A stretch of 6,417 bases of DNA from Bdellovibrionaceae bacterium UBA6776. Lineage in GTDB: Bacteria; Bdellovibrionota; Bdellovibrionia; Bdellovibrionales; UBA1609. A program made the position numbers and the translations under genes. Each line of letters begins with the position of its first letter. Position 1 is the stretch's first letter. The notes below the pieces were generated by a model. That model worked only from the letters and a program-made list of their open reading frames with translations, made no database searches and had not been told where the DNA came from. The DNA lies in the NCBI GenBank assembly GCA_002453155.1, contig DKGG01000056.1, positions 5,487-11,903 on the forward strand. Reading direction: 5' to 3'. Of the stretch, positions 1 to 5,761 are shown piece after piece.

Positions 1-31
1 AAGGAAGCAGGTACCTTTTGGCGACTCAGAC

Positions 32-108
32 TGAGACGTTTGTTGAAAAATTCTATGATCCTCTCGAATGTACCGAGATAATGAAAGATGACAGAGATGG
101 GGGTCTAT
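32..108 (+). promoter_or_regulatory. Conserved leader of the first pilin-like gene
   Basis: This non-coding leader aligns with the stretch before the second pilin-like gene (971-1038). Shared blocks are TGAGACGTTT (32-41), a GAAAAA..TCTA block just after it, and a GAGA(G)TGGGGGTCTA block ending at the start codon; two small deletions account for the 9-base length difference. The last block carries the purine-rich ribosome binding site. CTCA-GAC-TGAG (25-35) forms a small inverted repeat over the first block. No convincing -35/-10 pair is seen, so a promoter or operator role is inferred from conservation alone. Confidence 0.4.
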
Positions 109-930
109 GTGTTTAAAAATTCTCAGCAGGGATTTTCCTTGATTGGAATACTTGTAGCCGTTGCGGTTATGGGAATCCTCGTCTTAGGATTAACCACAAT
201 GATTTCTCATTTGAACCATCAAACCGCACAAACTGCTGCTAAGGTTTCTGCGATTTCACTTTCTCAAGACATCCGAATGGCACTTTCAAACCGGGACCAT
301 TGCCGTGCAACTTTTGACCGCTTTGTCGTTCCCTCTGATCTCAACGCAGATACGACACAAGTGATTGCAAATGGACTTGATATTTCAACCATTGGGCGGG
401 TTACCCCAGGACAACCTTTCTCCCGGTACAACTTGTATGTTTACAATCTTTACCTTTCCAACTTTCATGACAATGGCTACGGCACATACACCGCGGACCT
501 GATGGGACAGTTTCAAGCCAACATTGGCCAAAGTCCAAACAGTCAAATGTCCTCAATGAATTTGCAGCCCATTGTCCTTTCGAAGCTTCTTTTAGAAGTA
601 AACGGGAGTCAGCAAGTAACCTCCTGCACATTGACCTCAGACACGAGCTCAGGGTTTCCCCCTTTGTGCGAAGGCTCACGTCAGCCAGGCAGCATCCTCT
701 CGCCCGGAGGACTGGACATCCTACACTCTTGCAACCCAGATACAGCAATCAACCCCTACTCCACTTCCCCAAGCAGCTTGCGTCACAGAGCCAACGATCG
801 CTTCGCAACAAGTCTTGGTCCCTGTTACTGCCATGTGATCGTTGCCCAAGGCCAAGCTTGCACTTCTTGTGCTCGAGTGCCCCCCCCAGAGAATTCCCCC
901 AATGGATCTGGCGAAGGTACGGGCCACTAA
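109..930 (+). CDS. Type IV pilin-like (prepilin/pseudopilin family) exported protein, copy 1
   Basis: Predicted 273-residue exported protein with an N-terminal prepilin signal: a short leader with Lys3 ending at Gly8, then FSLIG and a hydrophobic helix to about residue 32. Prepilin peptidase would be expected to cut between Gly8 and Phe9. Position +5 of the mature protein is Gly instead of the usual Glu. Residues 9-180 closely match the neighbouring paralogue; residues about 180-235 are divergent, and a cysteine module follows (C239, C241, C251, C254, spacing CxCx9CxxC). Eight cysteines in total (65, 173, 187, 208, 239, 241, 251, 254) suggest disulfides in the exported part. The tail is Gly/Ser/Pro-rich. 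I chose GTG at 109 because the second copy has a stop codon directly before its ATG at the aligned position and the GGGGG ribosome site is conserved; ATG at 88 or 97 is the alternative. It is probably a minor pilin, pseudopilin or surface adhesin. No assembly gene is nearby, so the machine it serves is unknown. Confidence 0.8.
   Translation: MFKNSQQGFSLIGILVAVAVMGILVLGLTTMISHLNHQTAQTAAKVSAISLSQDIRMALSNRDHCRATFDRFVVPSDLNADTTQVIANGLDISTIGRVTPGQPFSRYNLYVYNLYLSNFHDNGYGTYTADLMGQFQANIGQSPNSQMSSMNLQPIVLSKLLLEVNGSQQVTSCTLTSDTSSGFPPLCEGSRQPGSILSPGGLDILHSCNPDTAINPYSTSPSSLRHRANDRFATSLGPCYCHVIVAQGQACTSCARVPPPENSPNGSGEGTGH
880..887 (+). repeat. C8 homopolymer inside pilin-like gene 1
   Basis: This run of eight C lies in codons for the Pro-rich tail, just after the cysteine module. 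Gain of one C would move translation into a frame open to the stop at 993-995; loss of one C would move it into a frame open to TGA at 971-973. Either would replace the last ~15 residues with a longer tail. Slippage is possible for such a tract but not demonstrated. Confidence 0.6.
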
Positions 931-939
931 AACTTGGGT

Positions 940-960
940 CCCGTCTCATATTGAGAGGGG
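940..960 (+). other. Hairpin between the two pilin-like genes
   Basis: CCCGTCTCA (940-948) and TGAGAGGGG (952-960) pair over nine positions with one G-G mismatch around a TAT loop. No T-run follows, so it is not a classic terminator. GTCTCA (943-948) can pair instead with TGAGAC (971-976) in the conserved leader box, so two mutually exclusive structures are possible. It might attenuate or process the transcript, or be an operator half-site pair. Confidence 0.4.
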
Positions 961-970
961 CGGTTCGATG

Positions 971-1038
971 TGAGACGTTTCTGGAAAAACTCTAGGACGG
1001 CCGAAACATTCGCCAGACAATGGAGAGTGGGGGTCTAA
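971..1038 (+). promoter_or_regulatory. Conserved leader of the second pilin-like gene
   Basis: This is the duplicate of the leader at 32-108. TGAGACGTTT is at 971-980, and GAGAGTGGGGGTC before the ATG serves as ribosome binding site. TAA at 1036-1038 directly precedes the ATG, which fixes the start. Conservation of non-coding DNA together with the genes suggests either a recent duplication including control DNA or a maintained signal; the sequence alone does not separate the two. Confidence 0.4.
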
Positions 1039-1836
1039 ATGCTCAAAAATTCACAGCGAGGGTTTTCCTTGATCGGCGTGCTCATCACAATTGCTGTGAT
1101 GGCAACGCTCATTCTGGTCATGACATCCATGATTTCTCACATGAATCAGCAAGCGGCACAAACTGCAGCCAAGGTCTCTGCGGTGTCGCTTTCCCAAGAC
1201 ATCCGAATGGCTCTTTCCAGCAAAGACCATTGTCTTGCAACCTTCAACCAATTTGAACTCCCCCCAAATCTTACCAGCACCTCAACTCAGGTTCTTGCGA
1301 ATGGGCTCAACATTTCAACGGTCGGCCAAGTCAGACCGGGCCACAGTTTTGCCCGTTACAACTTGTATGTTTACAATCTCTACCTGGGAAACTTTAATGT
1401 GGTTTCCAGCCCTGATGTCTACACGGCGGATCTCATTGGGCAGTTTCAAGCCAACATGGGACAGTCCCCAAGCAAGGAACTGCCGTCCATCACACGGCAA
1501 CCCATTGTTCTCTCAAAATTGCTTTTTAAGGTGGACGGCAACAGACAAGTAACTTCCTGTACCTTGACCGCGGAAGCGGCACCCGCCCCCCCTCCTCAAT
1601 GTGAACCATCCACCGGATATGCCTCGACCTGCACCCCGGGCACACCCCTCTCAGACCTGTGGGGAAGCCGAATCCCCACCTCAGTGCCTACAGCCAACAC
1701 CAACAATGGCTGCTATTGCTTTGTTATCGTCGCGGAGGGGCAACTCTGCCAATCCTGCCGAGAACCTTACCGGCCAGATAACTCCAACTCCCTCAATGGC
1801 TCAAACGCAGGAAATAGCAGCGACAACGCCCACTAG
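1039..1836 (+). CDS. Type IV pilin-like (prepilin/pseudopilin family) exported protein, copy 2
   Basis: This 265-residue paralogue of the gene just upstream lies 108 bases downstream of it on the same strand. It has the same eight-residue basic leader ending in Gly8, then FSLIG and a hydrophobic segment to about residue 32; Gly again replaces Glu at mature position 5. Shared blocks include QTAAKVSA, SLSQDIRMALS, RYNLYVYNLYL, TADL-GQFQAN and QPIVLSKLL. Residues about 180-222 are unrelated in sequence and Pro/Thr-rich. The module CYCFVIVAEGQLCQSC (225-240) then matches copy 1 (CYCHVIVAQGQACTSC). Cysteines at 65, 174, 188, 198, 225, 227, 237 and 240 match those of copy 1 one for one. The tail is Asn/Ser-rich. 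It probably serves the same machine or surface structure as copy 1, perhaps as an alternative variant. Function, partner and target are not recognisable. Confidence 0.8.
   Translation: MLKNSQRGFSLIGVLITIAVMATLILVMTSMISHMNQQAAQTAAKVSAVSLSQDIRMALSSKDHCLATFNQFELPPNLTSTSTQVLANGLNISTVGQVRPGHSFARYNLYVYNLYLGNFNVVSSPDVYTADLIGQFQANMGQSPSKELPSITRQPIVLSKLLFKVDGNRQVTSCTLTAEAAPAPPPQCEPSTGYASTCTPGTPLSDLWGSRIPTSVPTANTNNGCYCFVIVAEGQLCQSCREPYRPDNSNSLNGSNAGNSSDNAH
1586..1592 (+). repeat. C7 homopolymer inside pilin-like gene 2
   Basis: This run of seven C encodes part of a Pro stretch (about residues 183-186) before the divergent segment. Loss of one C would put translation into a frame open to 1921, replacing the whole C-terminal cysteine module with a different tail of about 110 residues. 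Instability is inferred from the tract length only. Confidence 0.5.
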
Positions 1837-2122
1837 CCGCAAGGACTGCAGCACGGTCTTGGTGGCTTCTTTCAAAAATCCCCTGGCTAGAAAGGGGCTA
1901 CAAACCAGCTTGCCATTTTGAGGGGAAGCGCTCCTCCCTGGGACGGCGCTGGCCGTGGAATGGCTCTTGCTCCTTGATCAGGACGGAATGCCTGGAAAGC
2001 GGCCGTGCCCCTCCCCAAGTCGTTCACAATGAAATTATTTTTCCATTGTCCCTTCTTTTGACAGAGACTGCCCATGGCGCACTTTCGAAGAAAGGACCTG
2101 CTCACCAGTCAGGAGGACCCCA
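1837..2122 (+). other. Non-coding region between the pilin-like pair and the protease gene
   Basis: No gene is supported in these 286 bases. A weak hairpin CCCCT/AGGGG (about 1879-1896) lies just after the second pilin-like gene but has no T-run. A second small hairpin pairs ACGGC (1943-1947) with GCCGT (1952-1956). The first two thirds are G+C-rich; around 2030-2060 it becomes A/T-richer. TTGACA at 2058-2063 resembles a -35 box but has no good -10 partner. AGGAGG at 2111-2116 is the ribosome binding site of the protease. The TGAGACGTTT box of the pilin leaders is absent. Confidence 0.5.
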
Positions 2123-2827
2123 ATGCTTTCGATTTTTATCCACCTTATCCTTTCCACACCGCTTTCATTTGCAACGGTTCAAGGGCAACTTCAAAGATTT
2201 CAAGTGGGACAAGCGACACAAGCTCCTTACGCATCTGTGGGTCTGATCAATGATTTTTGCTCCGGGACTCTCATTGCTGCCAACAAAGTTCTTACCGCAG
2301 GCCACTGCACCTATGACGTGGATGCCAAAAAGGCCATGCCCGTGACTCAAATCACCTTTGCGCGAAATGGACTTAGACAACCGGGATTCACATTTAAAGT
2401 TTTAAAGAGCACTCCCCATCCCATTTACAAACAAACCGGAAGCGCGGAATACGACGTGGCGGTGTTAACCATCGACAACCAAGGAATCACCTATCCAAGT
2501 CTTCCCTTGGTTCACGATCTTCGCTCTATCCCTTGGGAATTTAACAAAGAGTTCTTTGCGATGAGCACCGTTGGCTCTATCATCGGCTACCCCGGGGACC
2601 GTCTACTTGGAACCATGTGGTATGTTGCCTGCTTTTTGAAACAAGAAATTTCCGACATCAACCGGATCCACTACGACTGTGACACCTTTGGCGGAATGAG
2701 TGGAAGTCCAATTCTGGTCAATCTCAACAACAGACCAACCATCATCGGCGTTCACACCAACGGAGGAAGGGACAACTCAGGATTGATGCTCAGACCTGAA
2801 ATCCTGAACTTCATTTTGAATCCCTAA
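2123..2827 (+). CDS. Secreted trypsin-fold (S1, V8/glutamyl-endopeptidase-like) serine protease
   Basis: Predicted 234-residue exported serine endopeptidase. A signal peptide covers residues 1-17, ending SFA; its N-region has no Lys/Arg, which is unusual. The catalytic triad is intact: His61 in LTAGHC, Asp111 in EYDVAVL, and Ser193 in GGMSGSP. Cys46/Cys62 and Cys170/Cys186 are plausible disulfides. His211 in GVHTNGG occupies the region where glutamyl endopeptidases such as Staphylococcus V8 protease have a His that recognises acidic side chains; preference for Glu is inferred from this. There is little room for a propeptide (about residues 18-30), so zymogen control may be slight. It is short, as bacterial single-domain members are. 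The start is supported by AGGAGG six bases upstream of the ATG. It is probably monocistronic and converges on the lipoprotein gene. The family call is firm; substrate and location (periplasm or outside) are not. Confidence 0.9.
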   Translation: MLSIFIHLILSTPLSFATVQGQLQRFQVGQATQAPYASVGLINDFCSGTLIAANKVLTAGHCTYDVDAKKAMPVTQITFARNGLRQPGFTFKVLKSTPHPIYKQTGSAEYDVAVLTIDNQGITYPSLPLVHDLRSIPWEFNKEFFAMSTVGSIIGYPGDRLLGTMWYVACFLKQEISDINRIHYDCDTFGGMSGSPILVNLNNRPTIIGVHTNGGRDNSGLMLRPEILNFILNP

Positions 2828-2904
2828 AGAAAGGATCGCTTTGAATGCCCTCAACACCCCTACTCTCGCCTCCCAGGAATTCATCCACAAACAGGAATTC
2901 AACC

Positions 2905-2930
2905 AAAAAAAGGAGGCCCTTCGGCCCCCT
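2905..2930 (-). terminator. Rho-independent terminator of the lipoprotein gene
   Basis: On the minus strand, AGGGGGCC and GGCCTCCT pair over eight positions (one mismatch) around a four-base loop, followed at once by seven T (A-run 2905-2911 on the plus strand). It lies about 40 bases beyond the stop of the minus-strand lipoprotein gene. On the plus strand no T-run follows directly, so it is at best a weak terminator for the converging protease gene. Confidence 0.8.
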
Positions 2931-2969
2931 ATCCAGTTCTTTTGAATTTTGTTTTTTATCTTGACGCCC

Positions 2970-4364
2970 TTACTGAATCTTATTGTTGATCAAAAACCAG
3001 ATGTCGAAAACGGGTTTAAGATCTCCGGACTTCAGCTTAAGCACAGATTTAAAGCGTATTTCATTGCCATGGCGATCTTCAGAAGCATACTTTTTATCAT
3101 AATCAAGGTCGATCACAGTCACTCCGGCATCTTCTAAAGAGATCAATTCATCACGATCCATCACGCCATCCAAATTCTTGTCGTTCCACAGTTTAAGCAA
3201 GTGATAAACTTCGTCTGCATCATCAATTCTCTGGTCTTTTTGAAACACTCTTTTGGATTTCAAATTCAAACCATCATACTTGGCCAAGGCTTCAAAACCG
3301 TTCTCCGCAAACTTTCCATCTGGTCCCAGCGTGTTGTTTCCAAAAAGAAGATCAATGCCAGCTTCTTTGCCCTCTTTTGGAAGCACGATGGGCATCACTC
3401 GAGAATCTTCCATCCAGCTGATCAACTTTTTGGTGTATGGCTTCGGATCTGAGTTCATCCCAAGAATATCAAATAGAATTCCATTTTCAGGAGCACTCAA
3501 AGTAAAGGGCTGGCTCAGCTCTTCACGAGATCTCATGTCCACCACAAGAGGGGATTCATTGTAGGAGTCGCAATTTTTGGGCCAGTTGGTCCCGTAGGTG
3601 ACCTGCTTCTTGAGCAGCAAGTGAATGATCAATTTCCCCGTTGCTCCGGCCACGTAGGAATGCCCCTGGGTATCTTTCCGATTCCAAGTGCCCTCAGAAC
3701 TTGAGAAGGCGTTGTTGATTGAGTTGCCGGCACCAGTTCCCAGATGCAAGAACTGCCCACGATCGTCTTTCACTTCTACAATAGGATTGCCACTGATTTT
3801 GGAAAGATCGCAATTTGGAAGTTTGATGCGCCCAGTCTCTATGATTTCCGTGAGGTATTCCGGCCCCGAAGCTTCGCAAATCACCTGACTGCCATCTTTA
3901 CTGCCATCTTTAACCGTGATTGAAATGTTTTTTGCGTCCATTAAAGCAGAATCTCGATTCAATCTTCGGCACCAACGAACCACTTCGATTTCATCTCCAG
4001 AAAATCTCGTGGTGGGATTGTCCTGAATTTGGTCGTTAATGGGATTGTTGGGCGCACTGCTGGTGGTTCTTTCCGGCTCATCTTTAGCGCCATCGGGTCG
4101 AGAATCTGCAAAAGGTGCCGGTGCTGCTGGTGGATCGTCTGAATAGACATCACTTCTAGGCTGAGCGGGTGGCACAGAAGCTTCCACTTGAGGATCTAGA
4201 CCTCCCCCGTCCACAACCACAGGATCTAAACCGCCATGACTTTCCAATGTGACGGCCTTTTCCACTGGATCAATTGAACTGAACTTTGTTTGAGAACAGT
4301 TCTGAAAAGACATCAGTGTTCCAAACCCCAATGTATAGACTGCTGACAAATAGATTTTTCTCAT
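2970..4364 (-). CDS. Lipoprotein with an RTX-giant-protein-like EF-hand domain
   Basis: Predicted 464-residue exported protein. The signal peptide is basic, then hydrophobic, and ends SFQNC, giving a lipid-anchored Cys23; this lipobox departs from the L-A-G-C consensus but resembles Bdellovibrio lipoproteins. Residues 24-120 are a low-complexity Pro/Asp/Ala linker containing GGLDP twice (44-48, 54-58). Residues 121-290 are a region I do not recognise, with Cys132, 163, 185 and 265. Residues 295-425 resemble the segment found in very large haemolysin-type calcium-binding proteins: LLFGNNTL (339-346), NGFEALAKYD (355-364), then LLKLWNDKNLDG. Residues 395-406 are a complete EF-hand loop (D395, N397, D399, G400, D403, E406). 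No RTX nonapeptides follow. GAGGGGGG just before the ATG is the ribosome binding site. It is probably tethered to a membrane and binds calcium; its biological role is unknown. Confidence 0.8.
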   Translation of the reverse strand: MRKIYLSAVYTLGFGTLMSFQNCSQTKFSSIDPVEKAVTLESHGGLDPVVVDGGGLDPQVEASVPPAQPRSDVYSDDPPAAPAPFADSRPDGAKDEPERTTSSAPNNPINDQIQDNPTTRFSGDEIEVVRWCRRLNRDSALMDAKNISITVKDGSKDGSQVICEASGPEYLTEIIETGRIKLPNCDLSKISGNPIVEVKDDRGQFLHLGTGAGNSINNAFSSSEGTWNRKDTQGHSYVAGATGKLIIHLLLKKQVTYGTNWPKNCDSYNESPLVVDMRSREELSQPFTLSAPENGILFDILGMNSDPKPYTKKLISWMEDSRVMPIVLPKEGKEAGIDLLFGNNTLGPDGKFAENGFEALAKYDGLNLKSKRVFQKDQRIDDADEVYHLLKLWNDKNLDGVMDRDELISLEDAGVTVIDLDYDKKYASEDRHGNEIRFKSVLKLKSGDLKPVFDIWFLINNKIQ

Positions 4365-4594
4365 ACGCCCCCCTCACTTGTTTTAGAGAAAAGCAATCTG
4401 CATACCATCCATACACCCGTCGAATCTGTTTATATTTGAATAGAGTCCCCTCAGATGTTTAGGATTTTTTCACTGTCGGAAGATCAAGCATCTAACAAAT
4501 TCAATTTGTATCAATATGAGACCAATGAAAGAGTGCAAATGAATCTGAATTCGTTTTAATATTGCGATCTTTATTCTTAAAAAAGGAGTTTGTC
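4365..4594. promoter_or_regulatory. Divergent intergenic region between lipoprotein and dehydrogenase genes
   Basis: These 230 A/T-rich bases must hold promoters for both divergent genes, but I see no clear -35/-10 pair for either. At the left edge, C6 (4368-4373) is the G-rich core of the lipoprotein gene's ribosome site. At the right edge, AAAAGGAG (4581-4588) precedes the GTG start of the dehydrogenase. GAATCTG occurs twice (4421-4427 and 4541-4547), too short and distant to call an operator. No RNA gene or small coding region is supported. Confidence 0.4.
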
Positions 4595-5644
4595 GTGAAA
4601 ACAATTGGCTATGCTGCTCATTCTGCGGGCGCTGATCTTGTCCCTTACAATTTTGACCGAAGAGATTTGCGTCCCAATGATGTGGCCATTGAAATTTTGT
4701 ACTGTGGAGTTTGCCATTCAGATCTTCACACTTTGCACGGTGATTGGGGCCCTCAACCCTACCCCTTGATTCCCGGTCACGAAATTGTGGGCCGTGTGAT
4801 GGAAGTGGGACCTCAAGTGACCGAATTCAAAGTGGGGCAAAATGTGGCCGTGGGCTGCATGGTGGACAGCTGCCAAGACTGTGACCAGTGTGCAAAGAGC
4901 GAAGAGCAGTACTGCCGAAATGGAATGACTCCCACCTACGGAGCGCCTGATCGCATCACCGGGGAAATCACTCAAGGCGGATATTCTAAAAACATTGTGG
5001 TTCGAAAAGAATTTGTCGTGAACGTTCCGGATTCCTTGGATCTATCCAAAGCCGCTCCGATTTTGTGCGCCGGCATCACCACCTATGTTCCTTTAAAGCG
5101 ATGGAATGTGGGCAAAGAAACTCGCGTGGGAGTGATCGGCCTGGGAGGGCTTGGACACATGGCTGTAAAACTTGCTGTGGCCATGGGAGCAGAGGTGACT
5201 GTCATTAGCCGCTCAATGAAAAAAGAAACAGAAGCCAAAGAGCTCGGTGCAAATGGAATCTTATCTTCCAGCGATGCTGCAGCCATGAAAAAGGCCGCAA
5301 GCAGTTTTGATTTTATTTTGGACACGGTTCCCGTAAAGCATGACTTTAACACTTACCTCCCCCTTTTGGATGTGGACGGCTCTTTGGTGGTGGTCGGTCA
5401 AGTTGGCCCCATGGAGGAGATTATGACTCCCGGATTGATCTTTGGCAGACATCGTATCGCCGGATCACTGATCGGAGGGATTAAAGAGACCCAAGAGGTT
5501 TTGGATTTTTGTGCCCAACACAATATTCTTCCCGTTTGCGAGATGATCCCCATGGAAAAGATCAATCAAGCGTGGAAGGAGCTGACCACCAGCAATCCCG
5601 CCCACCGCTACGTGATTGATATGAGCTCACTGAGACTCGAGTAA
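4595..5644 (+). CDS. yahK: YahK-like zinc-dependent alcohol dehydrogenase / aldehyde reductase
   Basis: Cytoplasmic medium-chain dehydrogenase that interconverts aldehydes and alcohols, in the CAD/YahK branch whose members usually reduce aldehydes with NADPH. With the GTG at 4595 it is 349 residues, typical for YahK. AAAAGGAG lies just upstream of that start; a longer TTG start at 4562 has no ribosome site and adds a poorly conserved extension. Catalytic zinc ligands are Cys40, His62 (GHEIVGRV) and Cys158 (CAGITTY). Structural zinc ligands are Cys93, 96, 99 and 107. The Rossmann motif GLGGLG is at 182-187. After the second strand, S-R-S replaces the acidic residue of NAD enzymes, which supports NADP(H). 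The end (RYVID) matches the family. All key residues are present. Its physiological substrate is not shown by the neighbours, and it appears to be a single-gene unit. The symbol denotes family membership, not proven orthology. Confidence 0.92.
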   Translation: MKTIGYAAHSAGADLVPYNFDRRDLRPNDVAIEILYCGVCHSDLHTLHGDWGPQPYPLIPGHEIVGRVMEVGPQVTEFKVGQNVAVGCMVDSCQDCDQCAKSEEQYCRNGMTPTYGAPDRITGEITQGGYSKNIVVRKEFVVNVPDSLDLSKAAPILCAGITTYVPLKRWNVGKETRVGVIGLGGLGHMAVKLAVAMGAEVTVISRSMKKETEAKELGANGILSSSDAAAMKKAASSFDFILDTVPVKHDFNTYLPLLDVDGSLVVVGQVGPMEEIMTPGLIFGRHRIAGSLIGGIKETQEVLDFCAQHNILPVCEMIPMEKINQAWKELTTSNPAHRYVIDMSSLRLE

Positions 5645-5761
5645 GGCTAAGCCCCATTCATTTTAGGCATGTAAGTATTTTATGGCCGGAGGATTTCCTA
5701 GGATTCCTCCGGGGCTAGAGCTATCCCTGAATTTCCAAAAACTTTAGGAGGGCTTATCTAT
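5645..5761 (+). terminator. Hairpin downstream of the dehydrogenase gene
   Basis: CCGGAGGA (5686-5693) pairs perfectly with TCCTCCGG (5705-5712); the loop contains the self-complementary TCCTAGGA. No T-run follows, so intrinsic termination is uncertain. AGCCCC (5650-5655) can instead pair with GGGGCT (5711-5716), which overlaps the hairpin's right arm, giving a competing fold. AGGAGG at 5746-5751 is the ribosome site of the next gene, ten bases before its ATG. The hairpin argues against simple co-transcription across this gap. Confidence 0.45.

Noticed and set aside
3..116. Open frame at the left edge, possibly the C-terminus of an upstream gene overlapping the pilin-like start
   Set aside because: Only 37 codons are visible. 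The matching frame in the second leader reads ETFLEK then stops, so the resemblance is explained by duplicated leader DNA. A different frame stopping at 32-34 is an equally possible gene end.
401..748. 115-codon open frame on the minus strand inside pilin-like gene 1
   Set aside because: It is fully antisense to a gene with clear family motifs, is Cys/Arg-rich in a shadow-like way, and the paralogue has no equivalent frame.
666..995. 109-codon plus-strand frame overlapping the end of pilin-like gene 1
   Set aside because: It has no ribosome site and no recognisable motif; it is an out-of-frame shadow, relevant only as the alternative frame after the C8 tract.
2058..2063. TTGACA as a -35 promoter box for the protease gene
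   Set aside because: No acceptable -10 hexamer lies 16-18 bases downstream.
2874..2901. Direct repeat CAGGAATTCA, two copies 18 bases apart
   Set aside because: Ten bases twice in an intergenic spot between convergent genes; no array, no third copy and no link to a promoter.
3253..3564. 103-codon plus-strand frame within the lipoprotein gene
   Set aside because: It is antisense to a gene with lipobox, EF-hand and a matching terminator; no ribosome site or motif of its own.
3887..3912. Tandem CTGCCATCTTTA repeat as a regulatory or mobile signal
   Set aside because: It is coding and simply yields KDGSKDGS in the lipoprotein; two copies only.
4562..4594. TTG-initiated 11-residue extension of the dehydrogenase
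   Set aside because: The strong AAAAGGAG ribosome site lies inside it and correctly spaces the GTG at 4595, which gives the standard family length.
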